From JANNSX01 sp046348995 (GTDB taxonomy: Bacteria > Pseudomonadota > Alphaproteobacteria > Rhizobiales > Hyphomicrobiaceae): a stretch of DNA of 64,000 bases. Of this stretch, positions 8,151-16,004 are shown piece after piece (within the stretch, counting starts at the first letter, position 1; each line of letters starts with the position of its first letter). The position numbers and the translations under genes are program-made. The stretch covers positions 310,001 to 374,000 of the forward strand of contig JAXMDB010000005.1 in NCBI GenBank assembly GCA_046348995.1, read 5' to 3'. Under the pieces are notes generated by a model. The model was not told the origin of the DNA. It was given only the letters and a program-made list of their open reading frames with translations, and made no database searches.

Positions 8151-9047
8151 ATGGGTGAGTTGCGTCACGACAGTTTTTCGCGAGGCCCCGGCCGCGCCAG
8201 CGAGCCGAAGGTGGCAAGCCGCAGCCGCCCTGCCTCGCTCTCCCTCGCGCTTTCGATCCTGGCGGCGCTCGTCCTGCTCGCTCTCGGACGCGTGGACCAT
8301 CGCTGGCTCGCCGCAGTGCGGGGCGAGCTGACGGCAGCGCTCGAGCCGGCCTTGAAGGTCGCACGGCTGCCGATAGAGGGCGCGCGCGCGATCGCCGATC
8401 GTCCCGAAAGTGATAGCGGCCTCCTCAAGGAGCTCGCCGATTTGAGGCGCGAGAACCGCGAGGTCGGCCGGCTGCAAGCTCGCGCGGATGCGCTCGAAGC
8501 CGAGGTCAAGGAGCTGAGGCGGCTCGTCGGCCGGGTGGATGATCGGCAGGTCGCGGCTGTGACGGCGAGGGTCTATCTCGAGGGCGTCAACGCCTTCGCC
8601 TCGAGCGCTGTCATCGATGTGGGCTCCCGCGACGGGATCAAGACGGGCTTTGCCGTCGTCGATGGCGATGGGCTCGTCGGGACGGTCGTCGAGGCGAGTG
8701 AGCGCTCCGCTCGCCTCTTGCTCCTTCGCGATCGGCGCAGCCGCATTCCGGTGTTCGTCGGCAAGCGGCGGGTCAGGGGCATTCTCCTCGGCCGCGGCGA
8801 GGCTCCGCCCGAGCTCGAGCTTGCGCGATCGAGCGAGGCGGTCGAAGCCGGGGCACCCGTCACGACATCGGGCGAGGACGGCATTCTGCCACGCGGGCTC
8901 GCCATCGGCACGGCCGAGCCCGGAGGCGGGACTTGGGCCGTGCGCACGAACGCCGCGCTCGACCGGCTCGACTACGTGACCGTGCTCATCTTCGAGGCGC
9001 CCGGCAGCGATTTGGCGTCCGAATTGTCGGGCGGAGCGCCGCCATGA
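8151..9047 (+). CDS. mreC: Rod shape-determining protein MreC
   Basis: A 298-residue inner-membrane protein with its bulk in the periplasm. After a basic cytoplasmic tail comes one membrane helix (about residues 29-46), a coiled coil (about 90-122, ELADLRRENREVGRL onward), then the two-lobed beta domain with VIDVGSRDGIKTGFAVV and GEDGILPRGLAIG. It links MreB to PBP2 and RodA. The last codon overlaps the mreD start (ATGA), so translation is coupled. Confidence 0.95.
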   Translation: MGELRHDSFSRGPGRASEPKVASRSRPASLSLALSILAALVLLALGRVDHRWLAAVRGELTAALEPALKVARLPIEGARAIADRPESDSGLLKELADLRRENREVGRLQARADALEAEVKELRRLVGRVDDRQVAAVTARVYLEGVNAFASSAVIDVGSRDGIKTGFAVVDGDGLVGTVVEASERSARLLLLRDRRSRIPVFVGKRRVRGILLGRGEAPPELELARSSEAVEAGAPVTTSGEDGILPRGLAIGTAEPGGGTWAVRTNAALDRLDYVTVLIFEAPGSDLASELSGGAPP

Positions 9048-9559
9048 CGAGGCTCGCGCTCGGACTGATCGGCTTGCTAAGTCCAGCTTTCGCGGTCCTC
9101 GTGCTTGCCGTCGCCTTGAACCTGCCCTGGCCGATCGATCCGGCGGCGCGCGCCGCACTGCCGTATCTGCTGCTGCCTCTGATCCAGGTCACCGCCGATC
9201 GCGCGCCCGAGCGGCTACCGGCCCCGATTTTGCTTGTGGCTGGTCTCCTCGCGGATGTCTGCGCCGGCACGCCGCTCGGCTACTCGGCGCTACTCTATCT
9301 CGGTGTCCTTAGCGCAACCCGCGCCGTGCGCACGCTCGCCGGCGCGCACGGGCCCGCAAGCGCGCTCTCCATGCCGGCCGCCGCAGTCGTGGCGATCGGC
9401 ATCGCGACCCTCGTGCCTCTCGCCTTCACGCTCCAACCGCCGGATATGGCCCCCATCCTTGCCGGCGTCGGGCTCGGCTTCACCGTCGAGGCGATTGCGC
9501 GGCTGGCAATCGGCGCCGTACGGCTCCTATGGCGGACTGCGGCTCGGGGAGCGGCCTGA
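9044..9559 (+). CDS. mreD: Rod shape-determining membrane protein MreD
   Basis: A 171-residue, almost wholly hydrophobic protein with five or so membrane segments and the conserved LVAGLLADVCAGTPLGYSAL loop region near residue 70. The start is fixed by the 4-bp overlap with mreC. The stop overlaps the mrdA start (TGATG). Longer in-frame readings from within mreC are shadows. Confidence 0.9.
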   Translation: MTRLALGLIGLLSPAFAVLVLAVALNLPWPIDPAARAALPYLLLPLIQVTADRAPERLPAPILLVAGLLADVCAGTPLGYSALLYLGVLSATRAVRTLAGAHGPASALSMPAAAVVAIGIATLVPLAFTLQPPDMAPILAGVGLGFTVEAIARLAIGAVRLLWRTAARGAA

Positions 9560-11406
9560 TGTTCGAGAAAGAGACAGCGGACAACCGCATCGGCCGGCGT
9601 GTCACGCGGCGGGCGCTGCTCGTCGGCGCCGCACAGGGCGGCGTCGCCGGTCTCCTGCTCCTGAAGCTCTACGATCTGCAGGTCACCTACGGCCGTCGCT
9701 ATGCGCTCGTCGCCGACGAGAACCGCATCGATACGCGCCTCGTGCCCGCCCGCCGCGGCGAGATCCGCGATCTGACGGGCGTCGTGCTGGCCGAGTCGCG
9801 ACAGGACTTGCGCGTCACGCTGGTGCCGGCGCTGGCCGGCGACCTCGAGGCGACCATCGACCGCCTCAGGCGCCTGATCGACATGAGCGACGAGGAGCGC
9901 GCGGAGCTGCTCGCCGTCGCCCGGAGCGGTGGCGCGCTCGATCCCGTTCTCGTCCGCAGCGGTCTCAACTGGGAGACCTATGCGCATGTCGGCATGATGC
10001 TGCCGCAGCTGCCGGGCGTCGAAACGACGATCGGCTGGAGTCGCGCCTACTGGCGGGGTGCGGATGTCGGGCATGTCGTCGGCTACGTCGGCCGGGCGGG
10101 CTTGCGCGAGATCGCCGATGCCCCGGTCCGCCGCCTCAAGGATCAGCGGGTCGGCAAGAGCGGTCTCGAGCTCGGCATGGAGAGCGAGCTTGCCGGCACG
10201 CCCGGCATCATCCGGCGCGAGATCGACGCCCGTGGCCGCGTCGTGCGCGAGCTCGAGCGCACGGAGCCGCGCTCGGGCCGCGATCTGACGCTCACCATCG
10301 ATGCCGCGCTCCAGGGACGCATCATCGAGCGGCTGCGGCGAGACGGCGAGGGCGGGGTCGCGGCGCTCGATTGCCGGACGGGTGAGGTGCTGGCGCTGGC
10401 CTCGACGCCGACCTACGACAACCAGGCGATGGCGGAGGGCATGACGGAGGAGGCCTGGCGCGCGCTCGTCGAGGCGCCTGGCCATCCGCTCGCCTCGAAG
10501 GCGACGCGGGGCGAGTATCCGCCGGCCTCGACGTTCAAGCTGGTGACAGCGCTCGCCGGCCTCGAGCACAAGGTCGTCGACGAGACGACGGTCGTCACCT
10601 GCACCGGCAGTCTCGCCCATGCCGGGCACCGCTTCGGCTGCTGGTCGAGCTCGGGTCACGGGCCCGTCGCCCTGCACGAGGCGCTCAAGCGCTCGTGCGA
10701 TGTCTACTTTTACACGGTCGCCCGCAAGCTCGGCATCGAGCGGCTCGCCGAGATGGCGCGACGGCTCGGCCTCGGCGTGACCTACCCCTGCGGCATCGCC
10801 GATCAGCGGCCGGGGCTCATTCCAGATCCGCTCTGGAAGCTCGCGGTCAAGGGCTCGATCTGGTACGGCGGCGAGACGCTGCTCGCGGGCATCGGCCAGG
10901 GCTTCGTGCTGACGACGCCGCTGCAACTCGCCGTCATGACGGCACGGGTCGCGACGGGTCGCGAGGTGGTGCCGCGGATCGTGGCGCTCGAGCGTGGCGA
11001 GGAGGCGGAGCCGCCGCCGCTTCTGCCGGTCGCCGCCCACGCGCTGCAAGCGGTGCGCAAGGGCCTCGTCGGCGTCGTCAACGAGCCGGGGGGAACGGCG
11101 ACAGGCGCGGCACTCGACGGCATCGCCGCCAAGCTCGCGGGCAAGACCGGCACGGCGCAAGTCGCGCGGCTCGGCAATTACGCGGGCGCCGACGAGCCTG
11201 CGGGCGATCTGCGCGACCATTCCCTGTTCGTGGGCTTCGCGCCGGCCGAGGCGCCGCGCTTTGCCGTCGCTGCCGTGGTCGAGCATGGCGGAGCCGGATC
11301 GAAGACCGCCGCCCCCCTCGTGCGCGACATCATGCGGGAGCTGTTCCTGCGCTTTGCGCCGGAGACCGTGATTGCCGGCACGGGCGCCGAGACCCAGGGA
11401 GGCTGA
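9559..11406 (+). CDS. mrdA: Penicillin-binding protein 2, peptidoglycan transpeptidase
   Basis: A 615-residue class B PBP that cross-links peptidoglycan during cell elongation. One N-terminal membrane helix (about residues 17-36) is followed by the dimerisation/pedestal region and then the transpeptidase domain. The active-site serine lies in PPASTFKLV (SxxK), the second motif is SCD in KRSCDVYFY and the third is KTGTAQV. WYGGETL and GIGQGFVLTTPLQLA are typical of PBP2. Start overlaps the mreD stop. It works with RodA, encoded next. Confidence 0.96.
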   Translation: MFEKETADNRIGRRVTRRALLVGAAQGGVAGLLLLKLYDLQVTYGRRYALVADENRIDTRLVPARRGEIRDLTGVVLAESRQDLRVTLVPALAGDLEATIDRLRRLIDMSDEERAELLAVARSGGALDPVLVRSGLNWETYAHVGMMLPQLPGVETTIGWSRAYWRGADVGHVVGYVGRAGLREIADAPVRRLKDQRVGKSGLELGMESELAGTPGIIRREIDARGRVVRELERTEPRSGRDLTLTIDAALQGRIIERLRRDGEGGVAALDCRTGEVLALASTPTYDNQAMAEGMTEEAWRALVEAPGHPLASKATRGEYPPASTFKLVTALAGLEHKVVDETTVVTCTGSLAHAGHRFGCWSSSGHGPVALHEALKRSCDVYFYTVARKLGIERLAEMARRLGLGVTYPCGIADQRPGLIPDPLWKLAVKGSIWYGGETLLAGIGQGFVLTTPLQLAVMTARVATGREVVPRIVALERGEEAEPPPLLPVAAHALQAVRKGLVGVVNEPGGTATGAALDGIAAKLAGKTGTAQVARLGNYAGADEPAGDLRDHSLFVGFAPAEAPRFAVAAVVEHGGAGSKTAAPLVRDIMRELFLRFAPETVIAGTGAETQGG

Positions 11407-11409
11407 GGC

Positions 11410-12582
11410 ATGTGGGGCGGTCGCTCGGCGCACATGCCCGGTCCCACCCCCCGGCCGATGGCAGGCCGGCTCGTTTCGGCAGGGTTCGCCGTGCCCCTGC
11501 TCGCAGCGGCGCTCGGGTGTGTGGGCGTGCTCGCCCTCTATTCGGCCGGCGGCGGCAGCTTCGAACCCTACGCGATGAGCCATCTGATGCGGCTGCTGGC
11601 GGGCCTCGCGTTGATGCTGGCCGCTTCCGCCCTGCCGGCGCGTTTCTGGCTGTTTGCCGCAGGCCCGCTCTACGTGCTGGCGCTGGTGGCGCTCGCCGTC
11701 GTGCCGTGGATCGGCGCTGCGGCCTCGGGCTCCAGACGCTGGCTGGATCTTGGGCCGGTCATGTTGCAGCCGGCAGAGGTGATGAAGGTCGCGAGCGTGC
11801 TCGCCATCGCCGCCTACTACCAGTGGCTGCCCCGCCATCTGGTGTCAAAACCACTCTATGTCCTTGTCCCCCTTCTGCTTTTCGCGCTGCCGTCGGCTCT
11901 CATCCTGAAGCAGCCCGATCTCGGCACGGCCCTGCTGATCATCGGCACGGGGCTCGTTCTCGTTTATCTGGCGGGTGTGAGCGGTCTCTATGCGATCGGC
12001 GGAGCGATCGCGCTCGCGGTGCTCGCGCCGGTGCTGTGGAGCCATCTCCACGACTACCAGAGGGAGCGGATCCTCGTGTTCCTCGATCCCGAGCGCGATC
12101 TGCTCGGGCGCGGCTATCAGGTTTATCAGGCGCGGATCGCGCTCGCCGCCGGCGGGCTGTTCGGCAAGGGCTTCCTGCACGGGACGCAAAACCAATTGGC
12201 CTTCGTGCCCGAGCACCATACGGACTTCATCCTGGCGCTCATCGGCGAGGAACTGGGCTTTGCCGGCGCCGCTGCCGTGCTGCTGGCGTTTGCCGCCCTC
12301 GTCGCGCTTCTCATGATCCAAGGCTTGCGATTGCGCGGGCGCTTTCAACGGCTTGTAATTCTGGGCGCGTGCGTATCGCTGTTCTTGCACGTGGCGGTCA
12401 ACACCGGGATGGTGATCGGGCTACTGCCGGTCGTCGGCGTGCCCCTCCCGCTGGTCTCCTTCGGTGGCTCGGCGATGCTGGCGATGCTGGGCCTGCTCGG
12501 CATCGCCATGAGCATGCGCGGCGATGGCGACAGGGACCTCGGGGCAGCGCAGCGGCCAGTTTGGCGACTCACGCGTCAATGA
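11410..12582 (+). CDS. rodA: SEDS-family peptidoglycan glycosyltransferase RodA
   Basis: A 390-residue polytopic membrane enzyme with about ten helices. The family signature EHHTDFILALIGEELGF is present near residue 270 and PLPLVSFGGSAML near the C-terminus. RodA polymerises glycan strands that PBP2 cross-links. The gene starts three bases after the mrdA stop and closes the mreBCD-mrdA-rodA operon. The first 20 residues (a proline-rich tail with a second ATG inside) are not conserved, so the start could be up to 16 codons later. Confidence 0.95.
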   Translation: MWGGRSAHMPGPTPRPMAGRLVSAGFAVPLLAAALGCVGVLALYSAGGGSFEPYAMSHLMRLLAGLALMLAASALPARFWLFAAGPLYVLALVALAVVPWIGAAASGSRRWLDLGPVMLQPAEVMKVASVLAIAAYYQWLPRHLVSKPLYVLVPLLLFALPSALILKQPDLGTALLIIGTGLVLVYLAGVSGLYAIGGAIALAVLAPVLWSHLHDYQRERILVFLDPERDLLGRGYQVYQARIALAAGGLFGKGFLHGTQNQLAFVPEHHTDFILALIGEELGFAGAAAVLLAFAALVALLMIQGLRLRGRFQRLVILGACVSLFLHVAVNTGMVIGLLPVVGVPLPLVSFGGSAMLAMLGLLGIAMSMRGDGDRDLGAAQRPVWRLTRQ

Positions 12583-12946
12583 GCATAAGAAACACTGTTG
12601 CAGAATTGACATGATTCGCCCGGCGGAGGCGGTGGCGCACACGCGCACAGCTCTGTTTTTCGCAAGTGCGAGAGAACTTTCCAACAGGCCCGGGCCCCCT
12701 GCCTTGACCGCCAAAAAAACCAGCCAGCGGCAATAGTTGGGCGCGCTGGTCAAGATGCGTTCGAGCGTGAAAAAACGCTTGCAGTGTGGAGAATCATCGA
12801 GCGCCATTCGATTGCAGTTTTCGTGCTGGTCGACGGTGCTATCTTCCGCGCCGTCACAAAGGTGATGGCCGCTGAGTCGAGGGCTAAGAGGGCTTCAGGC
12901 CCGGCGGCGAAAGTGAAAGTTGCAACGGTAAATGCGGGAGACGGAT
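12583..12946 (+). other. Intergenic region, long leader of the cold shock gene
   Basis: About 360 bases without a protein gene between rodA and the cold shock gene. The sequence is richer in A/T runs than the neighbours (for example the A-run near 12713 and the one near 12770). A long structured 5' leader is common for cold shock genes, but no riboswitch class is recognised. Confidence 0.45.
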
Positions 12947-13543
12947 ATGGCGAAGTTTCCGCCAGACCTCACGGATCAAGGCACGGTCACCAACCTCGAT
13001 TTGACGTCGAGCGAGGGCATGCCCGTCGATGTCTTTGAGGTGGTCGGCTCAATCAAGTGGTTCGATGCATCCAAGGGGTATGGGTTCATCGTAGCCGACG
13101 GCGGCGGTGAGGACATCCTCCTGCATGTGACCTGCCTCAGGGCGGGTGGCTTCCAGACGGCCTATGAAGGCGCGCGGGTGATCTGCCAGGTGCTCCGGCG
13201 CCCGAAAGGTCTGCAGGCGTTCCGGATCGTCGAGATGGACGAGAGCACGGCTCTGCATCCTTCTTCGATGGCGCAGCGCACGCATGTGACCGTCGAGCCC
13301 GAGAGCGACTACGAGCGCGCGATGGTGAAGTGGTTCAACCGCCTCCGCGGTTTCGGCTTCTTGACCCGTGGCGATGGCACCCCAGACATCTTCGTGCACA
13401 TGGAGACGCTGCGCCGCTACGGCTTTACGGAGCTGCGCCCCGGCCAATATGTTATGGTCCGTTATGGCAATGGTCCCAAAGGTCTCATGGCAGCCGATCT
13501 CAGGCCGGAAGGCGCTCCGCCCCGGCTGCCGCCGCAGCATTGA
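12947..13543 (+). CDS. Two-domain cold shock protein
   Basis: A 198-residue protein with two cold shock domains, one at about residues 30-95 (SIKWFDASKGYGFIVAD, DILLHVTCL) and one at about 125-190 (MVKWFNRLRGFGFLTRGDG, DIFVHMETL). Each keeps the RNP1-like aromatic patch for single-stranded RNA/DNA binding. Double-CSD proteins are common in alphaproteobacteria. I chose the ATG at 12947 because a GGGAG ribosome site sits at the right distance; an ATG five codons earlier would place that site inside the gene. It probably acts as an RNA chaperone. Confidence 0.92.
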   Translation: MAKFPPDLTDQGTVTNLDLTSSEGMPVDVFEVVGSIKWFDASKGYGFIVADGGGEDILLHVTCLRAGGFQTAYEGARVICQVLRRPKGLQAFRIVEMDESTALHPSSMAQRTHVTVEPESDYERAMVKWFNRLRGFGFLTRGDGTPDIFVHMETLRRYGFTELRPGQYVMVRYGNGPKGLMAADLRPEGAPPRLPPQH

Positions 13544-13562
13544 TCTGACGCTCGCGCAGGCA

Positions 13563-14054
13563 ATGCGCAGGGTGCTTCAGCGATATCTTCCGGGAAGGGC
13601 TGCCTTGGCGGCCCTTTTCGTCTTTTGGGCGGGCGTCGCCAGCCTCCATCATCCGTTGAGGGCAGAGGAGATGCGACGCGACACGCTCGTGCTCGCGACG
13701 GCTGGGGGCGAGCATCCGATCACGGTCGAGGTGGCCGAAAGCCCGTCCGACAAGGCCAAGGGTCTGATGTTCCGCCGGACCCTCGGTGATCAGGAAGGCA
13801 TGCTGTTCCTCTATACCGAGCCGCAGGACGTCGCGATGTGGATGCGCAACACGTACCTGCCGCTCGACATGGTGTTCATCGACAAGGCCGGCATCGTCAC
13901 GGAGATCGCCGAGCGGACCGTGCCGTTCTCGGAGGAGCGGATCGAATCGGGCGGGGCGGTTCTCGCCGTGCTCGAGATCAACGGCGGGCTATCGGAGCGG
14001 CTGGGGCTGAAACCCGGCGATCACGTTGTCTACAAGGCCTTCACCCCGCCTTGA
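13563..14054 (+). CDS. DUF192 family exported protein
   Basis: A 163-residue protein with an N-terminal hydrophobic export segment (about residues 12-30, ending near LRAEE) and one DUF192 domain: KGLMFRRTL, GMLFLYTEPQDVAMWM, RNTYLPLDMVFID. The start lies 19 bases after the cold shock gene, so the two are probably co-transcribed, as is often seen in Rhizobiales. The molecular function of DUF192 is not established. Confidence 0.85.
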   Translation: MRRVLQRYLPGRAALAALFVFWAGVASLHHPLRAEEMRRDTLVLATAGGEHPITVEVAESPSDKAKGLMFRRTLGDQEGMLFLYTEPQDVAMWMRNTYLPLDMVFIDKAGIVTEIAERTVPFSEERIESGGAVLAVLEINGGLSERLGLKPGDHVVYKAFTPP

Positions 14055-14112
14055 CCAGCCGCGCCGCTTGACGCTGCCAGGCCGGCACGGCACAAGGTTT
14101 GACGGCCTGCAT

Positions 14113-14189
14113 CGGGGTATAGCTCAGCCTGGTAGAGCACCTGCTTTGGGAGCAGGGGGTCGCGTGTTCGAATCACGCTGCCCCGACCA
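14113..14189 (+). tRNA. tRNA-Pro (anticodon TGG)
   Basis: A full cloverleaf can be drawn by eye: acceptor 14113-14119 with 14179-14185, D-arm TAGCTCAGCC, anticodon stem CCTGC/GCAGG around the loop TTTGGGA, and T-arm with TTCGAATC. The discriminator is A and CCA is encoded. The anticodon TGG reads proline codons. Confidence 0.95.
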
Positions 14190-14222
14190 TCGGCCGACGC
14201 AAACATCCCGGAGCCTTGATCC

Positions 14223-14528
14223 ATGGTCGCCCGCATCTACAAGCCGGCCAAGACGGCGATGCAGTCAGGCGTCGCCCGTACGCTCGATTGGGTGCTCGAG
14301 AATGAGCCCGAGACCCGCCGCGAGATCGATCCGCTGATGGGCTGGACGTCCGCGGCCGAGACCAACACGCAGGTCATCTTGCGCTTTGCGACGAAAGAGG
14401 AGGCCATCGCCTATGCCGAGCGCGAAGGGATCGCGTATACGGTCGTCGAGCCGGCGGTGAAGCGGGCGCAGAAGAAATCCTACGCCGAGAACTTCAAATT
14501 CGGCCGTATCGGCCAATGGACTCATTAG
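14223..14528 (+). CDS. NADH dehydrogenase 18-kDa subunit homologue (NDUFS4 type)
   Basis: A 101-residue protein of the ETC complex I conserved-region family. Features are ARIYKPAKTAMQSG at the start, LMGWTSAAETNTQV in the middle and YAENFKFGRIGQWTH at the end, as in mitochondrial NDUFS4/AQDQ. It is an accessory subunit of respiratory complex I and is restricted to alphaproteobacteria and mitochondria, so it is a good taxonomic marker. It lies between two tRNA genes and away from the nuo operon. Confidence 0.93.
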   Translation: MVARIYKPAKTAMQSGVARTLDWVLENEPETRREIDPLMGWTSAAETNTQVILRFATKEEAIAYAEREGIAYTVVEPAVKRAQKKSYAENFKFGRIGQWTH

Positions 14529-14630
14529 TCGAGTTTCGTCCTCGTCCTGGCTTTGCGCACACTCACGGCGTGAACGGGTTTCCGGCCAGGCGGAAAATGC
14601 GCTAGACGGGAAACTATCGATTTACGGAAC

Positions 14631-14707
14631 GATCCCGTAGCTCAGTCGGATAGAGCATCTGCCTTCTAAGCAGAGGGTCGCAGGTTCGAATCCTGCCGGG
14701 ATCGCCA
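14631..14707 (+). tRNA. tRNA-Arg (anticodon TCT)
   Basis: Acceptor stem 14631-14637 with 14697-14703, D-arm TAGCTCAGTCGG, anticodon loop CTTCTAA between CTGC and GCAG, T-arm GCAGGTTCGAATCCTGC, discriminator G and encoded CCA. The anticodon TCT reads AGA/AGG arginine codons, which are rare in this GC-rich genome. Confidence 0.95.
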
Positions 14708-15421
14708 ATACTCCTCCTCGCCAACTCGGATGTCCTGTCGATCGGTTGTGGCCGCGCAAATTGTCACGGCCTCGATCGAAGATCGATGTCTTCGGCTCGA
14801 GCATCTCCCGCCGTTTGTGCGACGGTACGCAATGCTTCCATAGATCGAGCGCCGATGTTTCATGATCGAAACGGCAATGAGCACTTTCCGGCCGAGCGGT
14901 TTCCCGTTGGTCGGAAGAAAGGGCTCGAAATCAACGGCGTATAGCGCTGATCTCATTCAATCAGATCGAACAGAACTCTAGGCCGGGTTCAGCTGAAAAG
15001 GAATCGAGGACCCGATCCCGGCTATAGGTTTTGAGCGCGTTCTCGAGGCGAGCCGGAGCCTATTTCGCCTGAACGTGCACTGGTTTTGCCCGAAACTGCG
15101 ATCTCGCGGCAATCGCAATCAGAAGTATCGAGGCGCGGCCATCTCGTTAATGCTGTATTGATAAATGCGGTGTCCCGGCTTCGATTGCTGCGGGCTCCGA
15201 TTCGCTTCAGCACAGATTTCTTCAGCATGACTCATCTTTTGCTGGTGTTTATTCGATAAGTCTCGTATTGAGCCACATCGATGATGTCGGCCGATGCGTG
15301 ATTGAGTAGAAAAGCCGCCCCCAAGAATTGGCGCGCTAAGTAACGTATCGAATTCCTATTCCCGGCCTTCCTCGACCTTGAACTATGCAAAAGCAAACAA
15401 TGTAATGACTGGAGACAAATC
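14708..15421. other. Gene-free stretch after tRNA-Arg
   Basis: About 710 bases with visibly lower GC than the flanks, especially 15090-15421, and no credible protein frame on either strand. The minus-strand frame that runs back through the tRNA is an artefact. The last part upstream of 15422 probably carries the promoter of the next gene. Its position behind a tRNA gene makes an old insertion possible, but I see no integrase and no long direct repeat of the tRNA end. Confidence 0.5.
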
Positions 15422-15760
15422 ATGACCGTTGCCAAGAAGAGCAGCGCGGAAGGCGCAATTGCCCGCGTGAAGCAGTTGCAAGAGCAGATGGCGGAAGCCT
15501 CCAAGGAGGCGGCGGCCGAGGCGCTCGAGCAGGCTGAGGCGGCGATTGCGACGCTGAATGCGCTCGGGCAACGCTACAAAATTGTGCGCGTCGGCGCCGC
15601 GGGCCGCAGCACCCGCCAGACCAATCCCGATCGCGACTGCCCCGTCTGCCAGTTCCGCACCGACCCGCCGCACGATGCCCGCCGCCACCGCGGCCAAGGG
15701 AAGAACAAGAAGGCCTTCACCGCCGCCCAGCTCGCCGAGCTCGGTCTGCGCAAGGCCTGA
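15422..15760 (+). CDS. Hypothetical protein with coiled coil and CxxC motif
   Basis: A 112-residue soluble protein, not assigned to a family. Residues 8-50 form an Ala/Glu/Gln-rich helix that should make a coiled coil (VKQLQEQMAEASKEAAAEAL). The second half is basic and has one CPVC pair in PDRDCPVCQFRTDPPHD plus two nearby histidines, which could bind a metal. A GGAGAC ribosome site precedes the ATG. It is a single-gene unit with a hairpin after it. A nucleic-acid-associated role is possible but only a guess. Confidence 0.7.
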   Translation: MTVAKKSSAEGAIARVKQLQEQMAEASKEAAAEALEQAEAAIATLNALGQRYKIVRVGAAGRSTRQTNPDRDCPVCQFRTDPPHDARRHRGQGKNKKAFTAAQLAELGLRKA

Positions 15761-15784
15761 GGCGGAAGGCGAGACCGAGAATGT

Positions 15785-15804
15785 GCCCGGCCTCGCGGCC
15801 GGGC
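15785..15804 (+). terminator. Terminator-like hairpin
   Basis: Eight-base GC stem (15785-15792 with 15797-15804), loop TCGC, 25 bases after the stop of the coiled-coil protein. The T-run is weak (CATTCGTTT). Confidence 0.6.
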
Positions 15805-16004
15805 CATTCGTTTGCGCAAAGCGATTCTCCCGCTTGCGTCCGCGGGCGGCTCCATCGGCCCCCGCGCACGGTCATTGACCGCAATCCGCGGGTCGACGCT
15901 AAGCTATTCAAAAAACAGCTCTAATTGCGTCTCCGTCCCAGCTGTCAACACCGCCTTCAGGCCGGGTCTCCGGCCACGGAGGACGGGGCCGAAAAGTGTG
16001 ATAC

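Noticed and set aside
9295..11838. 847-codon minus-strand open frame opposite mreD, mrdA and rodA
   Set aside because: It spans three well-supported genes and has low-complexity Arg/Ala/His content without domains.
14666..14956. Minus-strand frame ending in RQDSNLRPSA
   Set aside because: This peptide is a known artefact of reading a tRNA gene backwards; it overlaps tRNA-Arg.
15013..15022. Inverted 10-base match to the 3' end of tRNA-Arg as an attachment site
   Set aside because: It is too short, in the wrong orientation for an att pair and expected by chance at this GC content.
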